Assembly: GCF_015159595.1 (NCBI RefSeq)
Contig: NZ_CP063304.1
Location: forward strand, 3,224,001-3,288,000
Origin: Blautia liquoris
GTDB taxonomy: Bacteria; Bacillota; Clostridia; Lachnospirales; Lachnospiraceae
DNA length: 64,000 nucleotides
Direction of reading: 5' to 3'
The translations under genes and the position numbers were made by a program. Every line of letters begins with the position of its first letter. Position 1 is the stretch's first letter. This document shows positions 54,805 to 63,008 of this stretch, piece by piece. The notes under the pieces are model-generated. The model saw only the letters and a list, made by a program, of their open reading frames with translations. It was not told the origin of the DNA and made no database searches.

Positions 54805-55710
54805 TTACCTCAAGTCATGTAACTTACAACAGTCATCAAATATTTTACAATTGCTAAAACACAAATGTCCTTTTTTAAATGCCTGCATTTTTTCAGATTC
54901 TAATATCTCTGAAATGCTGCTTTCAAAAATGTTTCCACAAACATACTTAGAATTCACGCCATGGCAACATGGGAAAAAATCACCTTTCAAGTTAATGTAA
55001 TTAACAAGATTAGACCAACTCAGACACTTAAAGTTTGTTGAATTATCCATAAAAAATACTCGATTTTTCTGAGCAATTTTTTTTGCTTCCAGAAGAATCT
55101 GATTAACATCTTCTCTGTATTCACCATTTTCGACTCTTCTGATATCCATTGTAAAACTAATAGCACTAAGACCTTTTTCAGCTGCAAACTGAACAAGACT
55201 TGTAAGGTCCTTAATATTTTCTTCTGTGATAGTGCAGTTAATTATTCTTGTAAATCCCCTTGCCTGCGAAAGATTATATTGAAGGTTTTCCCAGTTGTAA
55301 GTTGATGCTATTTTTTTCATTCCCTCTTCTGTAGGTGAATCAACTGAAAAAATCATTACCTCGATACAATTACCGTGCTTAAGTTTTTCAAAATCAATTT
55401 TTACACTTCCACTTGTAATCAAAACTACCCTTTTATCCTTTAGTCTTTCAAGAACCTCATATAGATGTGGATAAACAAATGGCTCACCTATTCCACATAT
55501 AACAACTCTTTCATAATTTTCTATTTTTTTATATAATTCTTCAAATTTCTCCATCGAAAGGTTCTGATCACAACGTTCATTAATTTTTCTTGTACAATAT
55601 ATACAATCTAACGGGCAAAAAGTTGTTAATTCGATTCCGATGGTATTAGATACCTTATTGATCTGACTTAAAATTTTATTTTCTAAAACTTTCTCTTTAC
55701 TCTCCTGCAT
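54805..55710 (-). CDS. Radical SAM protein, tandem paralogue 3
   Basis: 301 residues. Motif CPLDCIYC; then CGIGEPFVYPHLYEV, LITSGSVKIDF, IFSVDSPTEEGMKKI and INCTITEENI, each paralleling the two genes before it. The C-terminal auxiliary Cys set reads PCCHGVNSKYVCG and CFSNCKIFDDCC. It overlaps the preceding paralogue by 14 bases. Confidence 0.85.
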   Translation of the reverse strand: MQESKEKVLENKILSQINKVSNTIGIELTTFCPLDCIYCTRKINERCDQNLSMEKFEELYKKIENYERVVICGIGEPFVYPHLYEVLERLKDKRVVLITSGSVKIDFEKLKHGNCIEVMIFSVDSPTEEGMKKIASTYNWENLQYNLSQARGFTRIINCTITEENIKDLTSLVQFAAEKGLSAISFTMDIRRVENGEYREDVNQILLEAKKIAQKNRVFFMDNSTNFKCLSWSNLVNYINLKGDFFPCCHGVNSKYVCGNIFESSISEILESEKMQAFKKGHLCFSNCKIFDDCCKLHDLR

Positions 55711-56632
55711 TGACTTCTCCTTTGCGAAGCTTATCCATTCGCATCATAAAACATTTTTCGCATAATCCGCCTTGTCTAAACGAACTATATTGTTCTCCAT
55801 TCCAAATATCTTCAAAACTCTCCTTAATCAAGTTTCCAACTTGATAATTCTGGTGAAGTGCAAATCCACAAGGGAAAACATTTCCTTCAATATTTACGAA
55901 AGGTAAAATAGAATCATACTGAATACAGCAATATGAACGGAAAGGATTATCGCAAAGAATATGTGCCTTACTTGCAATTGACTTTGCTTTCATAATTCCC
56001 AATTCTATTTCTGCTAAATGTTCTACTATAAATTCTTCCATTCCCCAAGGTAATGAAAAATGGACAATTTTAAACTGATGTTCCTTCGCAAACTCTACAA
56101 TCTCAGGAAGTGTATCATAATTATATTTATTGATCGTGCAATTCAAAAGAGACATGACACTCCTGTCACCTTTTGTTAATTCACGAAGTTTTTTTAAATT
56201 TTCAAACAGGATATCATATCGATAGTTTTCACCACAGGTATTCTTAATCGTTTCCTCTGTCACTGCATCAATTGAAAATATAGCCAGTTTTAATTTTCCC
56301 ATTTCCTTTAATTCATCAAACTTAATTGGTAACATTCCACTTGAAATAATACTAATTCCCTGAAATGGAGAAGTTTTTACCATTTCATAAAATGCAGTAT
56401 TCATGAAACTTTCTCCAATACCACAATAAACGGCATTCTTAATATGTTCAGTTTCCTCTATGCGTTTCATAAGTTCCACATATTGTTCTTTTTCCATATT
56501 CTCGCCTTTACCTTTTCTTTCACAGTATACGCAATTTAGTGGACATTTTGTGGATACCTCCAATGAAATACTTGTAGGTCGAACATCTAATATATCCATT
56601 GGTAACATTACATTCTCTCCTCTCTCATTCAA
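55697..56632 (-). CDS. Radical SAM protein, tandem paralogue 2
   Basis: About 303-311 residues; an internal ATG (LPMDIL region) nine codons in, after AGGAGAG, may be the true start. Motif CPLNCVYC; then CGIGESFMNTAFYEM, ISSGMLPIKF, IFSIDAVTEETIKN and LNCTINKYNY. SPASM-like C-terminus: FPCGFALHQNYQVGN and CEKCFMMR. It overlaps the upstream paralogue by eight bases. Confidence 0.85.
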   Translation of the reverse strand: MNERGENVMLPMDILDVRPTSISLEVSTKCPLNCVYCERKGKGENMEKEQYVELMKRIEETEHIKNAVYCGIGESFMNTAFYEMVKTSPFQGISIISSGMLPIKFDELKEMGKLKLAIFSIDAVTEETIKNTCGENYRYDILFENLKKLRELTKGDRSVMSLLNCTINKYNYDTLPEIVEFAKEHQFKIVHFSLPWGMEEFIVEHLAEIELGIMKAKSIASKAHILCDNPFRSYCCIQYDSILPFVNIEGNVFPCGFALHQNYQVGNLIKESFEDIWNGEQYSSFRQGGLCEKCFMMRMDKLRKGEVNAGE

Positions 56633-57503
56633 ATGAAAAACGAACCTGATTCATACTACATTTGTCACAATCAAATTCATTGATAAACGTTTTCCAGGGA
56701 GTATCATTCATAATCTCCTCCATATTGTTTTTCTGAATCTGACCATCGACACGTACACCCCGGTTATGTGAACAACATGGTCTCACGTATCCTTCCACTG
56801 AAATGTAAGGAATTATATAGCCATTATACATACAAAACATAGTATCTGGCAGGTTAACAATCATTGTATAATTTTTTTCTTCTACATATTTTCTAAGTTC
56901 TGACAGCACTTCATGGATTCTATCATAATTATTACTAACCCATTTTAAATCTGTAGTAGGTAATAATAAATTTAAAGCGCTTACCTGATACTGATTGCAG
57001 AAATCTGCCATTTCAAACAAGTAATCCACATTATCTTTAGAAATAACAAAATTGATTGATATCTGGATACCTTTCTGTTCCTGCAATTTTTCTAGATTGC
57101 TGATTAGGATATCAAAGCGATATCGACTACATGCTTTTTGGGCAGTTTCCTCATCATGTCCATCAACTGAAAATGTGATGCTTTGAACATTCTTTGCCCG
57201 TGTCAATCTGTCCATATCGATTCTTATAGTTCCATTAGTAACTAACTGAATCCTATGATTTCCTGCAAGCTCTAAAAAATCGTAAAATTGTGGATGAGTG
57301 AGTTGCTCTCCCATTCCACAAAAGAGAATTGCTGTATTCTCCTTGATTCTTCCAAGTCTGAATAGCAGTTCCTCCTGTGTCAACATTTTACCTTTAAGTT
57401 TTAACCTACTTCTATAGCAATATTCGCAATCAAGGTTACAACCATTAGTTAATTCAATCATAATAAGGTTGTAGTCAATTGCCGTTTTTGTTAAGTCACT
57501 CAT
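56625..57503 (-). CDS. Radical SAM protein, tandem paralogue 1
   Basis: 292 residues. Motif CNLDCEYC; then CGMGEQLTHPQFYDF, LVTNGTIRIDM, TFSVDGHDEETAQK and INFVISKDNV. SPASM-like C-terminus: RPCCSHNRGVRVDG and CDKCSMNQVRFS. First of three related genes in a row, ten bases after the gene of unknown family. Three different duplicates in one operon suggest three related but non-identical modifications. Confidence 0.85.
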   Translation of the reverse strand: MSDLTKTAIDYNLIMIELTNGCNLDCEYCYRSRLKLKGKMLTQEELLFRLGRIKENTAILFCGMGEQLTHPQFYDFLELAGNHRIQLVTNGTIRIDMDRLTRAKNVQSITFSVDGHDEETAQKACSRYRFDILISNLEKLQEQKGIQISINFVISKDNVDYLFEMADFCNQYQVSALNLLLPTTDLKWVSNNYDRIHEVLSELRKYVEEKNYTMIVNLPDTMFCMYNGYIIPYISVEGYVRPCCSHNRGVRVDGQIQKNNMEEIMNDTPWKTFINEFDCDKCSMNQVRFSFE

Positions 57504-57512
57504 ATGCTGCTC

Positions 57513-58349
57513 CTATAAAAAATTTACCTCTTTCGCCTTAATCATCATATCTCGACGCAACAATTGATTATTTCCCGAAAATACATACTCAGTCATATCT
57601 GCTCCATACAAAATGCCTGTTTCATAATCAATTGCAATGTTTCCTCTATAATAGGAAAATCCTTTTTTAGATTTATTCTTGTCGCTCATTTGAAAAGAAG
57701 CATTATCACATGAAAAATAGTAAACCACTGTTTTTCTATCATGATAAACGGCTTCTCCCAAATATCCAACCTTCATGTCTCCATTCTTATATTCACTGCT
57801 TGCATCATATAATCCCGCTGACATATCAAATGATTTATGATCAAGAGAATTAATAGATAGTCTGTCGTCAAAATCCACATAATTACTGTCACTTGATACA
57901 ATATGTGACAATATCTGATCCATACCTATAATGTCATATACAAAGGCATGAATAAGACCGGTTACAGGTAATTTAGGAAACATTGAGAATAGTTCATTTA
58001 TTATCTCCCATTGTCCATCTAATAACTCTTTTCCTTCCTTTTGATAATAATCTACCGCCAAATCTACCGACATATTAAACAATACACTAGAAAAACTTTT
58101 TTCCTTTGCAAAAGTCCATTCAATTGTTTTTTTACCGCTTGGGGAATAAAACATATTTACAATCTCGTATTTTGTGTCTAATAAACTAGCGTGTTTCGAT
58201 TGTCTTTGGGGAATCATATTATACTCGCTTGTAAGGAAATGGGTCATATTGATTGTTCCATTTTCTGCAATATGATCCATTTTTACAGAATACTCATATA
58301 ATACGGAACTAATATTTTGGGCTTGAAAACCTTTTTTAGTCCACTCCAT
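57513..58349 (-). CDS. Cluster protein of unknown family
   Basis: 278 residues from the ATG at 58349, which has AAAGGAG six bases upstream, inside the end of the preceding gene. I recognise no domain or catalytic motif. The protein is mixed alpha/beta, without membrane segment or signal peptide. The second half is rich in short beta-like stretches (TVVYYFSCDNASFQMS, YYRGNIAIDYETG). Its place between the glycosyltransferase-like gene and the radical SAM genes suggests a role in the same pathway, for example as scaffold or tailoring enzyme. Confidence 0.6.
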   Translation of the reverse strand: MEWTKKGFQAQNISSVLYEYSVKMDHIAENGTINMTHFLTSEYNMIPQRQSKHASLLDTKYEIVNMFYSPSGKKTIEWTFAKEKSFSSVLFNMSVDLAVDYYQKEGKELLDGQWEIINELFSMFPKLPVTGLIHAFVYDIIGMDQILSHIVSSDSNYVDFDDRLSINSLDHKSFDMSAGLYDASSEYKNGDMKVGYLGEAVYHDRKTVVYYFSCDNASFQMSDKNKSKKGFSYYRGNIAIDYETGILYGADMTEYVFSGNNQLLRRDMMIKAKEVNFL

Positions 58350-58350
58350 T

Positions 58351-59619
58351 TTAAACTCCTTTTTTATCACATATTTGTATCATGATTTCGTTTGGGGAAT
58401 CTAACTCTAACAAATGATTTAGATAGGTATTTAATTTTTCTGTTTTTGTTTTGTAATACTGATTACTATCAAGAGCTTCGCTAATAGCAGCTTTCATCTT
58501 TGAATATGAAAAAACTGGAACTGTTGTAAAAAGATCATAGTAATCATTGTTTTGAGTAATTGACCTAATAAACTTGTACCATCCAAATGTACTCGCGTAA
58601 TATGGATATGCAATATGTATTCTTTTTACAATTTCACCATATTGAGCGGGAAGTTTCTTGATAGTATCTTCAAGAAGAGCAAAATTCAAAACCTTCTCAT
58701 TAATCATCAATATTGAAGGAACCTGATTTAGAATTGCTCGACTCAAGCTTACAGAAACCGCATTAAATGACATAAAAATATCACTGGAAACTATACATTT
58801 CTCATACAGATCTGAATTCATTGATGATATATTTTTATATGTAACATTCCCTGTTGGTTTGTAATTTATTTTTTGCTTTCCAACATGTAGTAAACAAACC
58901 ATCTCGTTTAATTTCAACTCATCAAGATAAAACAAAACAAGGTTCAAGAGATTCTCAATAAACCCATCCAAAATAGGCAAACGATTCATATTAACACTTT
59001 CCCAAGACGACACTGGAAGCATGATAAGTTTAGCATCTTCATCAATCTCTAATTCTTCATTAACTGATTTTCTTATCTTTTCTTTTTGTGAAATATTAAT
59101 ATCTTCACTGCTAAATAAAGAATATCTCCATACTTTATTATCAACATAATCATTCATTGGATTTACAGGCACATCCTGAAGCAAATAATCACATTCTTCA
59201 ATCAAATCACGATCATTAACTAACATACCGCCATAGTAATCTTTCTTTCTCTTAAATTCTTTTAAATCATATTCGTCCAGACCTATGATTGGTATTTTAA
59301 ACTCCTGTATATTTGAAAATGAATATCCTGTCCAGGAACTTGCAAAATGAGCCGTATACGGATCAGATAAAAAAAAGAAATCTGGAGAAAATTCATCAAC
59401 AATTGATTGTATTTTTTGTTTATTTTCAATTTTACTGTCTTCTGGATTTAAAGTGAAACGCTTTGTCTTTTCCGGAATAACATCCTGATAATTCTTAGGT
59501 AATAAATACAATACATCAAACAGTTCATCTGACAATCCCTGGGTAAACCTAACTGCTATTGAAATCTCACCTGCAGAAATTGTTCCAAGTGTCCAAACCA
59601 TTATTTTCGTTCGATTCAT
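58351..59619 (-). CDS. Glycosyltransferase-like (GT-B-like) protein
   Basis: 422 residues from the ATG at 59619 (GGAAGGG upstream). The N-terminus IMVWTLGTISAGEISIAVRFTQG in outline matches the Gly-rich first loop of GT-B enzymes; later stretches FSPDFFFLSDPYTAHF, IIGLDEYD and VSSDIFMSFNAVSVSLSRAI fit Rossmann-like halves and a donor-side region. No firm family name. It is related to the protein encoded at 62983: both share PDF-(F/V)-x-LSD, a GLDEYDL/GGFDLYN counterpart and a similar C-terminal helical tail. Sugar transfer is an inference, supported by the nucleotidyltransferase in the same operon. Confidence 0.55.
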   Translation of the reverse strand: MNRTKIMVWTLGTISAGEISIAVRFTQGLSDELFDVLYLLPKNYQDVIPEKTKRFTLNPEDSKIENKQKIQSIVDEFSPDFFFLSDPYTAHFASSWTGYSFSNIQEFKIPIIGLDEYDLKEFKRKKDYYGGMLVNDRDLIEECDYLLQDVPVNPMNDYVDNKVWRYSLFSSEDINISQKEKIRKSVNEELEIDEDAKLIMLPVSSWESVNMNRLPILDGFIENLLNLVLFYLDELKLNEMVCLLHVGKQKINYKPTGNVTYKNISSMNSDLYEKCIVSSDIFMSFNAVSVSLSRAILNQVPSILMINEKVLNFALLEDTIKKLPAQYGEIVKRIHIAYPYYASTFGWYKFIRSITQNNDYYDLFTTVPVFSYSKMKAAISEALDSNQYYKTKTEKLNTYLNHLLELDSPNEIMIQICDKKGV

Positions 59620-59636
59620 CTTTTTCCCTTCCAAGC

Positions 59637-60248
59637 CTATACTACAAACAACTTGTCCTGTATCTCTTTTACTTCATCTGCAAATTCATTTTCCTGACAT
59701 ATAATCATCTTTCTATAAAGAGATGAAACCTGATTAAAAAAGAAATCTTTTAATCTAACAATCTTCTTAGGATTGTCCAAAATCTGCTTTAACAATTCTT
59801 TACTTTCACCATATTTTTTCATATTAAATAAAGATTCTGCTTTCATAAGTTTAGTCATCTGAGTATAGACAATATCGTCCATCTTTTCATCTTGCTCGAA
59901 CTCAACTATCTCATCATAAATGTCTTTATCATTTCTGAAATCATCTGAAACAAGCATATTTAAACGGATACTGAAATATCTGGCAAGCCATTCATTTTTA
60001 TCCATCTGTCTGATCATATTAAATACTCTTTGTGCTTCAACTATCGCATCTTTCTGGTCAAGGATATCTCCCTTTTCTCCGTAAAGGAAACAATATGCAC
60101 CATATGTATATGCAATTTCAATATTTCCAGCATTTTTTTCATATTGAACGCTTAACATTGCTTTACGCTTTTCTCTTCCCTTTTCAAACTTATTCATAAA
60201 TATTGCAGTACGAAAACATTCTTCTCTTACTTTATCTGGCATTATCAT
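59637..60248 (-). CDS. Helical TPR-like protein of unknown function
   Basis: 203 residues, almost entirely helical by eye: EEAQRVFNMIRQMDKNEWLA-type pairs, AESLFNMKKYGESKELLKQIL and a final FFFNQVSSLYRKMIICQEN. The repeated helix pairs resemble tetratricopeptide repeats and suggest protein or peptide binding. Its ATG overlaps the stop of the small acidic protein (ATGA), so the two are translationally coupled; a role as peptide-binding partner is plausible but unproven. Stop codon is TAG. Confidence 0.5.
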   Translation of the reverse strand: MIMPDKVREECFRTAIFMNKFEKGREKRKAMLSVQYEKNAGNIEIAYTYGAYCFLYGEKGDILDQKDAIVEAQRVFNMIRQMDKNEWLARYFSIRLNMLVSDDFRNDKDIYDEIVEFEQDEKMDDIVYTQMTKLMKAESLFNMKKYGESKELLKQILDNPKKIVRLKDFFFNQVSSLYRKMIICQENEFADEVKEIQDKLFVV

Positions 60249-60556
60249 AGTAAATCATCTTCCCCCTGACTGTTAGAATCTAATAAGTCTTCATCGGTTT
60301 CTGGAGTGTAAACAGCTGAATCTGCTGAGAAAAATTCTTCAACATTTTCAGGAGATAATTTCATAATATCTTCCTGTTCAAGTGACATTAATAATAATCT
60401 CTGTGACTCGTTTAATTCGTAATCCTTTAATACTTCCTCTGGATTAGCAATGAATTTCTCTTTCATTTCCTCGTCAGTTATTAATACTTCGATAAACTCT
60501 TGTAATGCACTAGTATCGTTTAAGTTTTCTAAATTCTTTTCATTGTTGTTTTCCAT
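60245..60556 (-). CDS. Candidate RiPP precursor peptide
   Basis: 103 residues, acidic, no Cys, no signal peptide or membrane segment. Residues about 17-65 form a helical leader-like region: LQEFIEVLITDEEMKEKFI, NPEEVLKDYELNESQRLLL, MSLEQEDIMKLSPENVEEFF. The pattern 'LxxDxxxxxxFxxNPxxxLxxYxLxxxxxxxLxxL' is reminiscent of NHLP/Nif11- and Franean1_4349-like precursor leaders. The tail (about 73-103) holds the only aromatic, VYTPETDED, in an Asp/Glu/Ser-rich context ending QGEDDLL. Position among radical SAM and exporter genes supports a precursor role; alternatives are a carrier or regulatory peptide. Not supported by any database check. Confidence 0.6.
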   Translation of the reverse strand: MENNNEKNLENLNDTSALQEFIEVLITDEEMKEKFIANPEEVLKDYELNESQRLLLMSLEQEDIMKLSPENVEEFFSADSAVYTPETDEDLLDSNSQGEDDLL

Positions 60557-60579
60557 TTTCTAATCTCCATTTCTCAATA

Positions 60580-61347
60580 TTAATTCTTGTTTTCCCAAAT
60601 TTTTTCTAATTCCTTTATGCTTGAAACGTCAATACAAACAACATTTTCAAACTCATAAGCGTAGGCTCTTTTTTGTGCGATAAACTTTTGCATGATTTCT
60701 GCAATTATCATCTCTTTCTCATTACCCTGTGATTTTTTCTCATTGATGCAGTGCACAACTTCATCCGTGAATTTGTCTCCCCACACAATACAGTTCCAAG
60801 TATTGTACACAGTAGGTCCTTTAGGCTTATCTTCTAGCTTAGATATCATTCCAGCCTTATCCATATGCACTGGACCAAGCCTTTCAGGATATGCAGTCTG
60901 AAATATTCCCAATGTTAAATCAGAATTATTTGATTCGTGACACTTGAGCAAGCCTTCCAGATTAACATCAGCCAAAAGTAATGTATCTGGGAATCTCATT
61001 ACCACTGTTTTGCCTTTTAGAAAGTTATATGCACTTTCAATTGCAAACGGCACCCCATAGTGTTTTCCGTCAATTCGCTGATAGATAAATGCAGCCTGTA
61101 TCTTCTGTGGATAAACATACTCTCTATTTATATAATTGATCAGTTCTCTTTTTTCATCATTTACAACAAACACTATAGTTGTAATACCATTGTCAATCAT
61201 GGAACGAATCGCATTATCTATTAAGATTGATGTTTTTTCATCCTTACTTACAGAAGCTGGCATAGGTAACATTTCCTTCATAATTGGAAACCCACTCATT
61301 CTGCTTCCAACTCCTGCTGCTGGAATAAACCCAACCACCTCTTGCAT
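60580..61347 (-). CDS. Sugar-1-phosphate nucleotidyltransferase
   Basis: 255-residue RfbA/GalU-like enzyme that joins a sugar-1-phosphate to a nucleotide. The N-terminal signature FIPAAGVGSRMSGFPIMKEMLP contains the nucleotide loop and catalytic Lys (shown only in part), then RFPDTLLLADV (metal Asp) and a LEDKPKGPTVYNTWNCIVWG segment. It supplies an NDP-sugar, presumably for the two glycosyltransferase-like proteins of the operon. The sugar and nucleotide cannot be named from sequence. Confidence 0.8.
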   Translation of the reverse strand: MQEVVGFIPAAGVGSRMSGFPIMKEMLPMPASVSKDEKTSILIDNAIRSMIDNGITTIVFVVNDEKRELINYINREYVYPQKIQAAFIYQRIDGKHYGVPFAIESAYNFLKGKTVVMRFPDTLLLADVNLEGLLKCHESNNSDLTLGIFQTAYPERLGPVHMDKAGMISKLEDKPKGPTVYNTWNCIVWGDKFTDEVVHCINEKKSQGNEKEMIIAEIMQKFIAQKRAYAYEFENVVCIDVSSIKELEKIWENKN

Positions 61348-61398
61348 TCTTCTTCCTCCTACTCTTTTATATTTTTCATTATTCTCAAAGATTTTTAA

Positions 61399-62112
61399 TT
61401 ACTGAGAAATAATAATTTTTCTATATCTATGAATAACCACAACAAGACATACAACAGTTATGCATGAAATATAAATTGCCGAAACCTGCTGTATTCTATC
61501 TGTAAGTACAAACATATGAGTCAGAGGAAAAATATTTGATATTTTTCTCATTACTGATGGAAGTATGCTGACATCCATCATAATTCCGCTCAGGAAAATA
61601 GATGGTAAAAACAAACACTGAGACACAATGATAGCTACATTGTCTGACTTACAAACCATTCCTATTACAATTCCAATCAATGTTGATATAACAATACACG
61701 CCAATAATGTACATAAAAAATATCCCAGTGATGCCGGCAGTGCGGCATGGAAAAATACAGGTGCTGTGAGAATAATAAGTGTGCAAACAACAATAGAGTT
61801 AATCATGTTATTGATTGCAATTGATAAAAACACATGCCATAACCTAATTCCTCCAATAATGTATGCCCTGTTAATATCACCTACCGAATATTGGATTACG
61901 TTTCCTGGTAATCCCACTAAACTATTCATTGTAATAGCAAAAAGACACATACTACGTATTATAGTTTTCTTATTTTCTTCACTTATAGATACAAATACCG
62001 CACTGAACATCAGATAAAATACTATAGGCATTAAGTAGGATGAAATAAATAAAAAAACATTTCTAAAATTTATTTTGTAATAAACTGCTATATTTTTTCT
62101 GAATGCTTTCAT
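61399..62112 (-). CDS. ABC-2 type exporter permease
   Basis: 237 residues with six membrane segments typical of ABC-2 permeases (NodJ/DrrB type). A conserved-looking loop precedes the last two segments: GIMMDVSILPSVMRKISNIFPLTH (in outline). It lies two bases after the ATPase gene. Together they probably export the cluster product or confer self-protection. Confidence 0.85.
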   Translation of the reverse strand: MKAFRKNIAVYYKINFRNVFLFISSYLMPIVFYLMFSAVFVSISEENKKTIIRSMCLFAITMNSLVGLPGNVIQYSVGDINRAYIIGGIRLWHVFLSIAINNMINSIVVCTLIILTAPVFFHAALPASLGYFLCTLLACIVISTLIGIVIGMVCKSDNVAIIVSQCLFLPSIFLSGIMMDVSILPSVMRKISNIFPLTHMFVLTDRIQQVSAIYISCITVVCLVVVIHRYRKIIISQ

Positions 62113-62114
62113 GT

Positions 62115-63008
62115 TTACGCTCCTTTTATTAAATCCGCTAATTCTTTTTCTATCGAACTCTTTCTAACATATAAATCCTCAATTTCATCATCATTTTGTA
62201 AAACTAATAATAAGAATTCATTCAAAAAAGATGCTATCGAAATACAGTGATATTCCTCATATTCTTTTGTTTTGCCATGATATGTAGCCGATGAAATACC
62301 TTCAATATAGTTTCCTATACCTTTTTGAGTTTTAATACATATTACAAATTCTTTTCCTTCATTTTCTGGTGTACTCATTTCATCAATTCTGACAATACGA
62401 CCATCAATAACAAATGCTACCCGATCACACAATTTTTCTACCTCAGTCATATCATGAGAAGTAATCAGTATAGTTTTTCCTTTAGCTTTTAATTCATCAA
62501 TAACAGCATAAAGCTGTTCTTTTCCTTCAATATCAAGTCCTGCTGTTGGTTCATCCAATATTACAATCTGTGGATCATGAAGAATTGCAATAAATAAATG
62601 TAAACGTCTTTTCTGACCTGTTGAAAGCTGCTTATATTTTTTCTTTAGGAAGAACTGAATTCCAAACTTTTCATAATCTTCCTTAGAATAAGTAACTCCA
62701 TGTTCAACTGCGAACAAATCCATTGCTTCTATAACCTTGATATCAGCAGGAAGTGAAGAACTTTGAAGTTGGACTCCCAACACTTCTTTATATTTTCCTA
62801 AATTGTTAACTCCCTGAATAGAAACTGTTCCGCTTTCCCACTTTCTTATATTTTCAATACATTCCAAAAGAGTGGTTTTTCCTGTGCCATTCTTTCCAAC
62901 AATTCCGAGACATTCACCCTTCTTTACATTCAGGTCAATATCCTTTAACACACGCTTGGATCCATATGACTTGTTTAACTTACTAATATGAATCATTATC
63001 TCTTCCAT
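62115..63008 (-). CDS. ABC exporter ATP-binding protein
   Basis: 297 residues; Walker A GIVGKNGTGKTT, signature LSTGQKRRL, Walker B IVILDEPTAGLD and switch His in ITSHDMTEVEKL. The C-terminal about 80 residues form a DrrA-like tail. The start at 63008 has AAAGGAAG seven bases upstream and overlaps the preceding gene by 26 bases; an ATG four codons later is an alternative. Confidence 0.88.
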   Translation of the reverse strand: MEEIMIHISKLNKSYGSKRVLKDIDLNVKKGECLGIVGKNGTGKTTLLECIENIRKWESGTVSIQGVNNLGKYKEVLGVQLQSSSLPADIKVIEAMDLFAVEHGVTYSKEDYEKFGIQFFLKKKYKQLSTGQKRRLHLFIAILHDPQIVILDEPTAGLDIEGKEQLYAVIDELKAKGKTILITSHDMTEVEKLCDRVAFVIDGRIVRIDEMSTPENEGKEFVICIKTQKGIGNYIEGISSATYHGKTKEYEEYHCISIASFLNEFLLLVLQNDDEIEDLYVRKSSIEKELADLIKGA

